Shown here: piece after piece, positions 1 to 12,292 of the stretch
Layout: each line of letters begins with the position of its first letter
Position numbering within the stretch: position 1 is the stretch's first letter
From: Ryuthela nishihirai
Taxonomy: Eukaryota > Arthropoda > Arachnida > Araneae > Heptathelidae
NCBI GenBank assembly: GCA_038380435.1
Contig: JAWZYU010000009.1
Coordinates: 62,339,901-62,403,900, forward strand
Direction of reading: 5' to 3'
DNA length: 64,000 nucleotides
Translations under genes and position numbers: made by a program
The notes under the pieces: model-generated
What the model was told of the DNA's origin: nothing
The model's input: only the letters and a program-made list of their open reading frames with translations
Database searches by the model: none

Positions 1-694
1 ATATTTTATATGTCCCTCATTCTTTTGCAAATTCCAAGAGATCTTTATATATAGTCTCTTGATCCTAAAATATTAAACTTCAACCTGCTGATACCCTCCG
101 ACAGAATCACCAGCATCATCATCATATGAAGTTTTATTTTATTTTAACCATTGATGTATACTTTTTCAAACATTATAAACACTTAAAGCGTATTATTTTT
201 TCTATTTTTTTTTACTGCACGCTGAAATATACAATGCAGTAAACTTTACACACTCTCCTATGCTGTGCACTAAGGTTCCTAATTCTACTTTTCCCACAGA
301 ACTTTAGTCGCAATGATAACCGTGATTTTGCCGTTCAGGATACATTACCGCTAAAGGCTAATCTGTCATGATCTTTAGAAACGTAAACCTAACGAATGTC
401 GATGGCAGAGGTCTCAAATTATTTATATTATCAAATTAATTTTTTATTGACGACCCCTGAAGGTCAGCTGTGGGCTCGATTACGAGGATCAGACGCGAAT
501 ATGAGAATATGGTCATGTTCAGCCGGACCCAGAGTTCAGCCTGTTGTAAGTGAAATTTAGGTTAATATCTTGGTATCAGAATTATTTAACACTTAAATAA
601 TAAAACAATAATATTATAAATAGTTATTTTTTGATTATTATTTCTTAAAATAAAATGCGACCCGCCAAATATTGAGAAGTAATTGATTTTTCCT
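1..694. other. AT-rich intergenic sequence
   Basis: I see no gene, repeat or RNA signal here. The sequence is AT-rich with short A and T runs, and every reading frame is broken. Confidence 0.6.
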
Positions 695-1060
695 CTTGGA
701 GTTGGTCAGTCAGTAGCGTGTCAGGTCCGTTATCTGCAGTTCCTAGGTTCGAGTTCCAACTGTGCCAGCTTCGAGATTTATCTCCGCTAAACTTCCACCA
801 TACACTCAGTTAGAAAGGGGAATTAGTGTCAATCGAAAGGGGAATTAGTCCTTCGAATGTGACATAAAGCTGTGCCCCGTGTGAAGGAGAGTCATGTCCT
901 GATTAAAAAACACATTGGAAGGCCTTGATGGAAGACTACCATCCGTCTCCTAACAGCTGTTTAGTGGATCTCCTTCGTCCAATATTCTATCAGCACCTTG
1001 AGACCTGGCCATTGAGCTCATTGTGTGCCAAAAGGTGCCGCTCAGAGGTAAGGCAACTTA
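695..1060 (+). mobile_element. SINE-1 copy, tRNA-headed, near full length
   Basis: This is a tRNA-derived SINE, a non-coding retroposon that needs a LINE reverse transcriptase to move. The head near 701-775 keeps an A-box-like stretch (GTCAGTCAGTAGCG) and a B box (GGTTCGAGTTCC). The body carries blocks shared with other copies in this window: the segment ending in tttatctccgc, the stretch around gtgtgaaggagagtcatg, and ctaacagctgtt. The 3' end is ctcagaggtaaggcaac. It resembles the 62218-62607 copy throughout, but it lacks some middle sequence and has a short duplication (ggggaattagt). Reading frames across it are incidental. Confidence 0.8.
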
Positions 1061-2370
1061 ATCGGAAATTTCGATATGATTGGAGTTTGAAACCTGCTGT
1101 ACTGACACACAAATTAATTTCTATACACAGTACAGTAAATCCTAGAATCAATGCTGCATTTATGATTCTGTTTATGATGCATCCTCTTTATTAACTAACG
1201 TGCTTTTAAAAATTGGCTTTTATTCAAAGTGTATCTCTTTTCCCCTACTTATAAAGTTGGTCCTTCTGGAATATTGCCTCCTTCTTCCACTTTTGAATGC
1301 AATTGGGTGGTTTCCTCTTCTGCCATCTATGAAGCTGATCTTCACATGGCTCAATTCTAATATAATATGAGACTTCAATTAGATTAGGCTGCTCCTCAAA
1401 ATGCTTTGCTCTTTAAAGGGATTTCACATAACGTCATTTTTCTGGGTCACTTATCAAACTTCAACAATATGATAACAAGACAGACAGCAGTTTCCAAACG
1501 AATGGGACGACACGTTATTCCTCAAATAAGGTAAAATCTCAGAAAACGTTTGCAGATGTGGCAAATACTGTCATCATGAATCAATATGCATTTTAACGTG
1601 TGTCCATAAAGTATTCTTAGTCGAAAACCCGGTTAGAAAAGCTAAAACAATAGAGGAGATAAGATCCATCGCATGATGCTTGGGCTTATGTAAATTCGGA
1701 ATTTTTTCTTACAAGTTCAAGTATGAAAACTCAAACATTCAGGTAGGCAGAAATTAATTCCACCTCATTGTTCCATTTAATTAATCTAGAAATTACAATG
1801 ACAGTTATTTGGAGTTTTTAGCGCACATTAACAGACCCAAGATAGGGAACTTTAGATCCATTGGTAGAATTATATTCTTGATATATGTATTACTAACAAA
1901 AGTAGCCGTTAAAAGAGAATCTCGTTGAAGGTCCGTGTTCCACTAATTGCATTAACTACTTTGTTTTTTCGTTCCTTGGTTCCCAAGTTTGCTTTAACTT
2001 AATTCCTTTACTTTCTTTCTACGGACAAAAGGATTTACACTCTTTTCGTGGTATAATACCATTACTATATAAGGTTTAACATAAGTAAATGAAGAAAAAA
2101 TAGTATGGTTAAAAACCATTTTTTGTAGTCTCTCTTTATCTGTCGTCGTACAGAAAGTAGCTAATGAAAGAATTGGAAAACAAATATTAAACTCCACAAA
2201 AACCACCATTTCCTAACAAGAAATTCTTTTTTAAATTCTTTATTCTAGTACAGAAGTAAAATTTTAACCAAGATGTTTATCCATTATGATTGATAATTTA
2301 TTGTGCGCAGATGTTTGTTACATAAAGCGATACTTTATGAGATTTACAGCTTACAGAATAAATACTAGGG
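1061..2370. other. Unassigned intergenic sequence
   Basis: No gene is visible. The frames are short and lack recognisable motifs. Nothing repeats elsewhere in the window that I could detect by eye. Confidence 0.5.
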
Positions 2371-2940
2371 TAAGTCAATAAATAAGTTGAATTTAAACGC
2401 AACATCAAAACAACTTATTACATAAACATGTACATACATTATTTTTCAGTGTAATCACTTCTTCTCTGAATACATTTTGTCCAACGGCTGACAGTTTGAA
2501 TGATTCCATCAGGCAAAGAAGTTTTTGTAAAGAGAGTAGTCAATTATGCACCGAATTTTCAACGTCTGTAACATTATGGCATAAGCTGTACCAAGGCAAA
2601 CATCCAATATCACAAAGATTTCTATCGAAGTGATGCGTCGGTTCTCCTGAACAAGTTCATTAAAATGTTACGCTATATTTGGTGTGGCTGCTTTGACTAG
2701 TCTATCAGGTCGATGTTCATCCACTACAGTTGTGTAACCGTTTTTGAAAAGTTCGCACCACTTGTACACATTATTTTATGAGGAACAATTGCTGTATATT
2801 GAGGAAAAATTTACTTTTTTTTATCTCTTCTGATGGTAAAAACGAATAGCATTTCGCTGTTCAACTGCAGTTGAGCAGTGTAATACGACAGATGATCCGC
2901 AACTTTAGCAACTGGTTGTCAGGTTAAGTGTTGCCAACTT
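2371..2940 (-). pseudogene. Mariner-like transposase relic with internal deletion
   Basis: Read on the minus strand, 2790-2545 resembles the N-terminal helix-turn-helix region of mariner/SETMAR-type transposases, with pieces such as QWCELFKNGYTTVVDEHRPD and NELVQENRRIT. About 100 bases further on, 2512-2446 matches the extreme C-terminus of the same family (PDGIIQTVSRWTKCIQ). The whole catalytic core between them is missing, so this is an internally deleted, stop-containing derivative that could only have moved in trans. A terminus-like sequence (agggtaagtcaataaataag) lies at about 2368-2387. No matching inverted end is obvious near 2940. The family assignment rests on motif memory. Confidence 0.6.
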
Positions 2941-3079
2941 TATATGGATTGTTACTTGCAAACTACGAGTAACAACATTTTCAGACATGCAGCAATGAGG
3001 GCATGTGCGAAAAACTACATAATGGGTGCATATGTTTGTAAAAATACATCTTATTTATTGGCTTACCCTTGTGTATATT

Positions 3080-3098
3080 TATATATATATATATATAT
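3080..3098. repeat. (TA)n microsatellite
   Basis: An uninterrupted run of TA dinucleotides. Shorter runs occur near 7501-7516, 15566-15577, 31000-31020 and 62118-62127. Confidence 0.9.
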
Positions 3099-5879
3099 CC
3101 AGTGTCATGTGTTTTTTTCCTGTTCATATGTTCCAAAGTTATTACTATGGCGTCGTAAGATTAACATTTTATGGAGGCAAAAAAATATAGTAAGTAGAAA
3201 CAAACCGGGAGTTTTCCATGCTCCACTCAAACAACGCACAATCTAAAACTGGGAAATGTTTACTTTGGCAAAGTGTTCGTAAGTAAATGGATTATCGAAG
3301 GCAAACTTGAATTTTACTTCTTTTAATGTATTGAGCCATTTGTCTATGATAGTTACCTGTTACATACTACCACACCTAGTTTAAAACTTAGTTTTTAACT
3401 AAGAATAAATTTTATATTTCCCCTACGAAAATAACCATTATTGCCGATACGTACTTAAAGAAATTAATATTATCAATGCTAATTTCGTAAGGATAATAAA
3501 AATAAAACTCTTCTATAAATCCCAACCAATGCTGTTTTGTTTCTATTTTTTATTTTTTCCTCACTCAAATTCTCAAGTAGCGAAAATAAACAGAAGTCCG
3601 ATTAGAAAGCATATTCCTAGAAAATAAAAATTCTAATACTTCCTGTGCAACAGATGAGCCATTTTAATACTGAAGAAAAATTTTGAAGGTGTCGTGTTTG
3701 ACATTTTTATTATCAACCCTGGTTTTTCACTATGGAACAGAAAATGTATTCGGAAACTGAAGGATAATGGATATTGTCCTGAAATCGACTTATTTATCTT
3801 TCGTTAACACAGCAATGGCAGAAAAAACTTATCCTGGTATTTTTTTTAATTGATTTATTTAAAGTTCCATTTTATTGCTCTACAGTGGATTAATTTTTCA
3901 AGCCACAAGGATCCCAAAGCTTAGAGTATGATTGCTGAAAAGGATCAATTTGTAACAGATTGGAGTCCTCTGCCGAGGCTGTCCAGAACATTTCAAATGT
4001 CGTTGGTGACTCTGACTCAAAATGGGTGGCTCAAAATATACCTACCGAATTTAATGGTTTATTTCGCTTGAACGATAAGGCGTAAAATTCTTATTGAAAT
4101 ATCATTCAAATCAGAATCTCAAACTATTTATCATACGATGCGTTCAATGTGTTTTTCCCTCAACTTCGATGATTTTACTCAATCTGGTTCAAATATTTGA
4201 TCTCTTTCCTTTCTGTTGAAGGTCTGGTGCTTTGAAAGTAATTGTTGAAAATGCATTCTCTTGTACAATTAGTAGTAGTAACTTAGTAATTTATTTCTCA
4301 AAAGACCTCTGATTTACTTTGACTTTATTTTTACACAGATAATTACCAAGTAAAAAAAAATCTTATGATTAGGTTAAGAATTTGCATATAAATGATAATA
4401 ATATCCCTAACATTTTAAGTTTAAATTTACCTTTGCAAGTTACACAGAAGTTTAGAGAAACACAAAACATCAAATTATTTTCCTTGGTACAAATGTATGA
4501 GCAACTAATGTTTTTGATCCTATATTACATTTACAGTTTTTTGCAATACCTTATTTACAATGTAACACAGTTTTAGATATATTAATATTTTTATATGTCA
4601 AAACAATGGGAAGAAGTGAGAAGTTATTAAAATTCAAAAGAAATTACATGTATAAATATATACAAACCTCCAATACACTTACAACTAGCTTGTGGAGGAA
4701 ATTTGTCTGTTTTGCTTGGCTACAACGTTTATTGACAAATAAATAATGATGATAAAAATACGAAAAAGAAATATAAAAATGATAGCAATAAATACTGAAA
4801 TGGAAATTATTTGCAAAGCGACGGAGAGATATTAGCAATAGAGGGTTTTCCTATGTCATTTTTGAAACATTTCTCTCCTACATTTGGCACCTGGCTTAAC
4901 CATTCTCTCAATCTCTTTAAATAATGTCTTTCATTTTATCAATTTAATATCAGCTGGAAAGGTTTATCAGCTCTTACGCAACAAGGTTTAACCTCCCTTA
5001 CTCGACAAGGTTTGAAATTGTCTGTCTGTAAGATCCAACTTTGACACCAAAACTCTACCTAGAACGCTCTTCTAACCTTTCAGATGATCGAATGTACTCT
5101 TCCACGAGAAATATTCACTCTAGGCTACCTTTTATTGTATCTAAAAACCAAAGAAAATACATGATAAACAAATGACTTAAGTACTACGTTGTCAGCAAAG
5201 TTTCTTCAACTTATAATCACTCTGAGAAATTGCAGAGAAAATTGAGTTTAAACTTGGCATATACATTTTACGCCACCCGTTATGTTGGACGAATTCGTAT
5301 TGCTGCTAAAAATGACAGCTCTTCTGAATATTATCACATCTAGGACTCTACAGCATTATGAAAAAAAGAGAGGATTTTAAATTCTATACATTTTACTTCG
5401 ATAGTACGAATCAGAAGTGAAAGCGCTCGGCAGGAACTTTAATTCCTTGTGACAGAGATGAAATTACATTCCATCAATTTTGTGTAATGAGAATGTTTTT
5501 ATAAGCTTGGATATTAATTTCTTTTAACATATTTAGTTCCTGAAGAAAGTGTCTGTACACAGTTTTTATTCATCTGTTATTTTATTGTTTGTTGCTTTGA
5601 TCTTTTGTAATGGAACATTATGTTAGTAGAGTAGAAGATTCATTACTATTATCTTAATCTTCTGATACACCGACAAGTCATAAATACATTTCTCTTAAAT
5701 TAGTTTCAATGTGTGTAAAATAATTTTATAAAACTTGTTAGGATGAAATTTCCTCTCGATCCTGCTGAAAGAAAAGCAAATTTTAATTTTCCCTGACAGA
5801 CACACGAAGATTCTCAAAAGCGTTCATCTCTGTATTCGAACTCAAAGCATTATAAAACAACATCATGCACCAGATAGAA
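3099..5879. other. Unassigned AT-rich intergenic sequence
   Basis: About 2.8 kb with no supported gene. The longest frames are around 60 codons, dominated by low-complexity residues, and match no family I recognise. I found no inverted or direct repeats of note. Confidence 0.5.
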
Positions 5880-6242
5880 CCTAGTGGGTGTGGCGCTATA
5901 TCATTGGTCGTCGCAAGAAGAACAGATCAAGTGTCCGAGGTAAGGATCGAAGTTTCCACTCTTTGATATCATGTTCTTCACTTCACACTCAAGATAGAAG
6001 GAGGGTCAGTGTTCGTCCGGGAAAAGACTATCCGCTTAAAAAAGTGCCTAATCCTAACGCATCTGTCATCGCTGAGGCTGACGACATGCCATTCCATCTT
6101 CATCGGAAGAGAGACAATGCGTCTCTTTCCAGGCCCCACACTCTCAACCACTAGTTACTCATGAGACTGAGAGCGCTCCTTATAGTCTCTTCAGAAAAGA
6201 GACTCTAGGGCATCAACCTTTTTCCTATACAAGGACATCGTG

Positions 6243-6960
6243 GAATGGTTCACCAAACTTATTTTTGCCAGTATTGCAATCCACTTCCAGTGGATCGCTT
6301 CCCATGTGGGGAATACTTGGCAATGAGCTAGCAGTTCTGACTGCTAAAGAACCGCTACAGTCTCAGAGGTATGTATCCAATTTCCCTCTTTCTTTCAGTG
6401 AATGCAAGATCTTTGTCTCACAACTCATGAAGCAGTACAGCTTAGTCCACATGCTAAAGGACTCCGGTCTTTCCACCCTTAGTTCCTTGTTGACCCTTCT
6501 ATCACTCCTGTAAACACCAGAAATCTCACGAGAGCTGAGGAAACACTTCTACAACGTCTCCGACTTGACCTGTTTATACTAGTTTCACTCTCCACACCAT
6601 TGGTATAGTCAATAGCCCCAAATACGCCACATGCAACATAGCTGAGACTGTATTCTATATCCTGTTAAACTGTTTCCGCTACACTGCTGATCGGCTGTTT
6701 CCTTTCAGAAGCTTAATGCCATCGGAATCTCCAACTACTCCATCATCTCTTTCTTAGGTAACCACCAGAACAGGAAGCTGCAGTGAATGCGCAGGCGTTT
6801 TCTCTTTGAATTCTTTAAGAGCATCGGATTCTTTTGCAAAATCTAATGCTTTTCTGTCCTTTATTTTCAGGATTATTTTACATTTTATTTACAGATTCTA
6901 GTGTAATAATATAGAGGTATCGTCTACTGTCTCTCCTTATTTCCATCTTCTTTTCTGACT
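6243..6960 (+). pseudogene. Decayed LINE RNase H / C-terminal fragment
   Basis: Around 6280-6340 the translation, split between frames, gives pieces like FQWIASHVG and ILGNELAVLTAKE. These match the conserved end of the RNase H domain in LINEs of the I/R1/LOA type (WIPSHVGI-GNELAD-AK). Downstream, 6528-6700 gives RAEETLLQRLRLD and later a fragment like AETVFYILLNCFRY, the usual C-terminal region with a Cys/His knuckle. Stops and frameshifts are frequent, so this is an old relic and a different lineage from the intact copy at 10316-11575. A flanking frame at 5888-6154 may be part of the same element, but I cannot show it. Confidence 0.6.
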
Positions 6961-7646
6961 GGTATAGGGAACCCCATATTGGAGGCTAATTTCACCATGA
7001 TCTAATATGAACTTGAACTTAAAAGTTTAATTTCGGTGGACAATCTTACATGCGACAAGCCGGTATAGCCTGAAGATTACAGTATAGTTATGGTTAGATC
7101 CGAGATCCTAGTGGAGGAATGAAATTGCACTTTTTCTTAAGTGTAAAAGTGATTAATTGAAAAAAAAAGATTTGTTGTGCATAGTTCATTTACAGTGTTT
7201 ACTACGTTGCATTCGACCATGAAGCAAATATCCTGACTAAACATCTGACATTGGAGACACCTCTTCAATATTTATCAGGATCCAAGGAATCAAGTTTTTA
7301 CAGAAATTTAAAATTATTTGTTTTTACATATAATATCAGTATATGCCTATTTTTAAACTTTTGTGTCATCAGCAGAGTGCTGCTGTCAAATTTTTATTAG
7401 CAAAAATTTTCCATAGTTTGGTAACATTAAGCTGCAATTATGTCTGTCTAGATTAATCAAATTCTTTATTGTTGCATTTTTCATATACTATGAATACATG
7501 AATATATATATATATATGCTGACCGGTCTATTATGAACCCTGCATCGTGCACGAAATATTTTGAAACATGCCAACGTATGTCAACGTTCTTACTAACATA
7601 ACTATGCTATCTCACTACGAAGTCCTATAAAAGCGGTAAAGGCAAG
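6961..7646. other. Unassigned sequence with short (TA)n
   Basis: No gene is seen. A (TA)n tract lies at about 7501-7516. No inverted terminal sequence could be tied to the Tc1 relic that follows. Confidence 0.5.
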
Positions 7647-8230
7647 ATGGACAGCAAAGTCGAATGCGGAATATGTAAAAAGGATAATCTGGCTGACTTC
7701 CAAAGGGGACTCATCACTGAAGCGGGCAGTAGAATCAGTAACGAAGGTGATGGAACTTAGGCGAAAATAACGGGGCGACCCAATATCCCAAGTGTATGGA
7801 ATGGCATTGGTCACAAATAACGTCTGCCAATCGTGACAAATGCAGGATTAAAGAGGCCTTTGACAGACAGGGACAGGCGTTTGTTGGCTCGAACTATACT
7901 TCAAAACAGAGCTGATACAATTCATCAACTGAGAGAGATGACCGCTAGCATTACATCAAAATCCATTTCAACGAATGCTATACGCAGAGAATTGAAAACT
8001 TTAAAATTTGGAAACTATACTATGATGGATACGACGACGTATTAGGTATGCTTCGTCGTGTGGTGATTTCGTCAGTGGAGTCTTGTGGTGACTTCGTCGT
8101 TAGGTGCTCGCAATACGTAGTTTGGCAGGGCAGTGAATTTATATTTCATGATACGATGAAGAGTGGTTCTTCAAACGTTCACAGGAAACCACAGCTTAGC
8201 ATTTGGATGTTGAATGGGACCACGGGTTAA
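7647..8230 (+). pseudogene. Tc1-like transposase, N-terminal relic
   Basis: An ATG at 7647 begins a broken frame with the paired helix-turn-helix style of Tc1-like transposases (KKDNLADFQRGLI, then after a frameshift TGRPNI). The best segment is 7833-8043, where RPLTDRDRRLLARTILQNRA and TIHQLREMTASITSKSIS match the second DNA-binding helix region of the superfamily. Beyond 8045 the reading degenerates and the DDE catalytic residues cannot be found. A frame-shifted piece around 8140 may mark the first Asp region, but this is weak. Clear terminal repeats were not found. Confidence 0.65.
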
Positions 8231-10262
8231 CATATTTAATATATGTATGATGTGAATTAATTAATTTCACTCCTTATTTCTAATTTTAGCTGAGGTAGAC
8301 CTTATGGTCGATATGGATTATTCTTTATCATCCACACGATAGCAACAAACAACATTCCTTATTGCACAGATTCATAAAAGGTTACCTCTCTACTAGGGTG
8401 ATTCATAAGTCTGCGCTTTTTATCTCGTGTTTGAGAAATGATTATTACAACATACATAACGAGCCTTACTCAGTGAATATAAGCCGTCATTTTCAATAGT
8501 CCGTAGACATCTATGGACCAGTTGTTTGATTCCTCTCCCATATCTTGCTTGGTCCTTGGAGATGAAAAACTGCTGACATCCAAGGGGGTGTCCGGACCCC
8601 CCCTCCCCGAAAATGCCGTCTTCTTATACGAAATCCCAAACTTGTCTACCTGCTTTAAAATCCAAAACAGAAGAGCCAGACCAACTGAGAATGTGCCCAG
8701 AACACTATTATTTATCAGGTTGAAACGAAGTCGAGGTTATTCGCCTATTGACGCTTGTTATCGATTACAGTAATTTGCTGGTTGGCGTGTGATTTGGGCA
8801 AAGTCCGAACATCCTATCAATTCAAGTCAACCTATACTAGTCATTCATTAGCTGATTAGAGTAATTACCACTTTCTCTGAGTAAACATACACGAAAAATA
8901 GGGTACAGTTTTCTTTAGGAATAAAGATACTAATAAAACAATGTTTTAATACTGTAACATCTGTAAAATATTAGGGATTACTGATGATATAGAATTATGT
9001 ATTGATTTTACTAAGATACGCGAAACATTGATTTAGATAATATGACGTCATATAAGCCGCCGAAACCAGCATCATTTGATGAGCAGTTAGGTCTCCTCTA
9101 TCAGAATAAATTCGAAAACTGAGGGAGATGTTTTTGTTGGCCTTTGCATTTTGATTCTTTTCTTGATCTTGCTTCGACTAAGATCTGCTGCTAGGTAGGA
9201 AAGATGACATCCCTTTGACGATGTTGCTGACGAATTTCGACACAGGCTTTATTATCCTCAAGAAAGCGTATTAATTACTAGGAATTAGCTTGAACTGAGT
9301 GCAAAAGCTTTGCAACGATTGGCTCTAATTAGTCATATGATTCCGGACCTACTGACGTAATTTTGGGAATGTAGGACCCGACAGGCGACAAAGAAAGTTG
9401 GAGCTGGAGGGGAGTGGGACTGTGATATAGACCACAGCTGGACGGACGGCGGCATAGACACCAGCCGGAGCGAGATTGTGAAGTAGAAACGGGGGAGAGT
9501 CAAGAAGGCAGGAACGAAGCCAACCATTAGCGAGAAACAAGTTATAGATTGGAACTTGGACGTAGATGGGTTACTTAATAATTAACTAAGGAATTACAGA
9601 TGGAAGGGAATCTTATTTAATTTAACATGAATTAGTTTGTTGTCAAGTCTCTTTGAGACGAAATACAGAAATTACTCCCCGCTAACGTGAATATCTTGGC
9701 ATTCATTCAACATATTGTGTCATCAAATGTGATATTGTGGAAATACATATTTTGCCCAGAATATCAGGTGTATGTAATTCATTCATGATTTATTGAAAGA
9801 GATAGAGAACGGGAAGATCAATTCATGCTAGATTTCGAGTACAAATCTTGTAACCTTCTGAAATGAAGATCAGAATACTTTTACTAGTCAAATGATTTTA
9901 TCTGTCAATAGTTGAAGGAATACACTATCGACAGGCATAAGCAGTAGTTAATTTAATAAATATTTTGGCTATCGACATATACTTAAATGTTTAACGTTAT
10001 TTGCGTGACAATGGTGGCTTACACGACGAGATGACAATACTATTAAAAGGTATTTCCTTTGTTACGCATGTTTAGGTTCAGAAATTTTATAAAATTTTAA
10101 TTTGAATCATACTAAAGAGAATTATAAATGTCAAGAGCGAATATGAAATGAAGCATTACAACTAACGTTTCAACAATGAACGAATATGAAACTAAGCGTT
10201 ATAAATGTCAAGAACGAATATGAAACTAAGAGTTACAACTACAGTATATACCCCTTATGTCT
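8231..10262. other. Unassigned intergenic sequence with a GC-rich patch
   Basis: No gene is supported. A short stretch at about 9340-9560 is distinctly more GC-rich and purine-rich than its surroundings, and two overlapping minus-strand frames there carry no family motif. It could be a promoter-like or LTR-derived patch. A locally repetitive stretch at 10120-10240 repeats a motif close to gaacgaatatgaaactaag three times. Confidence 0.4.
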
Positions 10263-10270
10263 TCTGGAAG
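10263..10270. repeat. 8-bp target site duplication, left
   Basis: TCTGGAAG directly precedes the left terminus (TAGGGGCATAGCGTACGG) of the composite element. It is repeated exactly at 13718-13725. Confidence 0.75.
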
Positions 10271-10303
10271 TAGGGGCATAGCGTACGGATTAGGGTTGTG
10301 GGT

Positions 10304-10315
10304 GGAGAGATAAGG
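10304..10315. repeat. 12-bp LINE target site duplication, left copy
   Basis: GGAGAGATAAGG at 10304-10315 is repeated exactly at 11576-11587, bracketing the LINE fragment. Confidence 0.85.
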
Positions 10316-11575
10316 TTGGTTGGTTTGTTGTTTGGGGTTTATTGGCGCAACAGCAACTAAGGCTATATTGCGCCAAACAAACGATAAAAAGGGATAAAAG
10401 TCTCATAACCCACAACCAAAGTTAAAATGAACACAAACAAAACGACAAGTAAAAAGACTAAAAAGTAACAACAAGTGTAGAAGTTAACAATAAAAATGGG
10501 TGTATAGGACCTATTGAAAACCACAAAACAAGAGTAAAAACTAGGAAACAGGGTAAAAATCAAATCCGTGTAAAATAACCAGTAAAACGTAAAAAGTCGA
10601 AAACAGGAGTTAAAAACGGTTCATCAGATAAAAGATGGCTGAGTGTAAGAGGCTCAGCCATAAAATTGTGGAAGCTAAAATACATTTTGCGTTCAAGGTT
10701 AAAAGCTGGACACTGAATTAAAATATGTTTAACAGTTAAAATGGTGTCACAAAACTCGCACTTAGGTACTGCGTCCGCCTTAAGTAGAAAAGAGTGGGTT
10801 AAAAACGAGTGACCTAAGCGGAGCCGAGCAAGGACAACTTCCTCCTTACGATTCCTGCGGTAACAAGACTGCCACGGTTTGACGATAGGTTTGATCTCAA
10901 AGAGCTTGTTGGTAAGCTGTTCCGACCAAGATCTCTGCCACTGTGCCCGGAGCTCGATGGTGAAACGCTGCCGGAAATCCACATATGGAACCGGCAACGG
11001 AGAGTCGGACAGGGGCGTGGCTGACCTGGCAGCAGAATCTGCCAAATCATTGCCCCTGATTCCGACATGACCGGGCACCCAACAGAAGAGAATCGTGGTG
11101 GTGGCTGCCAGACGATGGAGCTGCTGGCGGATCTTGGAGAGAACAGGGTGAGGCCGATGCCTCACCGAGATCAAAGCCTGTAGCGAGCTAAGCGAGTCGG
11201 TGTAAAGCACACACCGACGATGATGCTTAGCTGCTATATGGTCCAAGGCAATGCTGATAGCATGCAACTCAGCAGTGAAGATGGAACACTGCTGTGGGAT
11301 CTGGTCTGCAATGATTACATCACAGCAGACCATGGCTGATCCCACCGAAGTGCCGGACTTCGAGCCATCTGTGAAGACAGGCAAGAAGTCCGGGTGCTCA
11401 GCACGATGGCTGGCAAAGAGTTGCCGGTACACACAGTCAGGTGTAAAGGCCTTCCCCGTCCTGCACAGGGAAAAATCGCAGGAAGGGGAAACAGCGAGCC
11501 AAGGTGGAAGTGGCTCAGCTGTCGACTGTGCGATGCTATCGAGACTGGTGTTGATGTCTCTGAGGTAGCCTCGGA
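10316..11575 (-). mobile_element. 5'-truncated RNase H-bearing LINE insertion
   Basis: A non-LTR retrotransposon tail inserted on the minus strand between perfect 12-bp duplications. Its 5' end (11575) starts in mid-frame, as expected from incomplete target-primed reverse transcription. The 3' untranslated part (10559-10316) contains an inverted pair, TTGGCGCAA and TTGCGCCAA, at about 10343-10377. It ends in an AACC-type tail (aaccaacc read on the minus strand). The intact reading frame and duplication indicate this is among the younger insertions in the window. Confidence 0.85.
10560..11575 (-). CDS. LINE polyprotein C-terminus: RNase H domain and Cys/His knuckle (partial)
   Basis: The open frame runs from the truncation at 11575 to the stop at 10560. 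It would encode the end of a LINE ORF2 polyprotein that removes RNA from RNA-DNA hybrids during retrotransposition. Counting from the Met at 11432, the RNase H catalytic acids are visible in order: D in FTDGSKSG (about residue 22), E in IFTAELHAI (about 53), D in LYTDSLSS (about 78) and D in GNDLADSAAR (about 130). The conserved CWVPGHVGIRGN segment is present. Near residue 225 a C-x2-C-x7-H-x4-C knuckle (CEFCDTILTVKHILIQC) follows. Upstream in frame, PPWLAV and KAFTPDCVYRQL match the linker seen in I/R1/LOA-type LINEs. The reverse transcriptase and endonuclease are absent, so the copy cannot move by itself. The frame is undamaged; I see no host function. Confidence 0.85.
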
Positions 11576-11587
11576 GGAGAGATAAGG
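11576..11587. repeat. 12-bp LINE target site duplication, right copy
   Basis: Exact repeat of GGAGAGATAAGG found at 10304-10315. Confidence 0.85.
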
Positions 11588-12292
11588 AAAATCAAATTTT
11601 GCTAATTGAGAAAATAAGTACCTTACACAAAATTATTATGACATTTCTTCCTAACGTACCAAAAGTTACATCAAATGGGGGGTGGGGTTGGAAGCTTACA
11701 TCGATTTCTTAAAATAGACTCCAATTTACAACTTTGACATGTCTTTAGGACACAATGGAGAAACTTAATGATTTATTTATCAAATGAAAGCTAGTGCCTC
11801 GGAGAATGTCATGGGCTATAATAATGTCAGAGGTCTTCCTTTCTCTCTAAAAAACGAGAAATTTGGGAGTCATTCTACTACATCTTCCGAAAGAGAGGGC
11901 CTACAGTTACTAGTTAGGTGTCAAATGAAAGCTCATATAATGACAGTCGTAAACTATTTCGAATTTTGCCTCACTATTACCTCCCTGATAAAAGGGGAGA
12001 GGCGAATTTTCGGGGGGTTAGAATTTAACGAGTCTTATCTCACAATTAAAGCTTGTGATGTCTCCAGTGTCATGGGCTAGCTCAAAAATGACTCCAAAAG
12101 GGAGGAAAGATGCAATCGATGTTTATGAGTCAAAGTTATCAAAGGAAAATTTTGAGTCATGTTATCAAAGGAAAATTTTTGAAGGTAGATATTTTTAGCG
12201 ACAAAAATATAAATATATTAAAAAATACCTATCTTGCTGAATGACTCTAAAAAGTTGAAAATAAACCTAAACCATATCGATGGTACAATCGT
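11588..12292. other. Interior of the hAT-like element, unassigned
   Basis: No gene. Short direct repeats occur: tcaaatgaaagct near 11778 and 11932, and tgtcatgggcta near 11806 and 12068. A degenerate copy of the foldback arm sequence precedes the foldback (ctctaaaaag...catatcgatggt at about 12244-12285, recurring about 107 bp later). This suggests local duplication built this interior. Confidence 0.5.

Noticed and set aside
925..1194. Open frame of 89 codons
   Set aside because: It crosses the SINE-1 body and its flank. The same frame is not conserved between SINE copies.
9333..9540. Two overlapping minus frames of about 64 codons
   Set aside because: No motif and no start context. The frames persist because of the local GC-rich composition.
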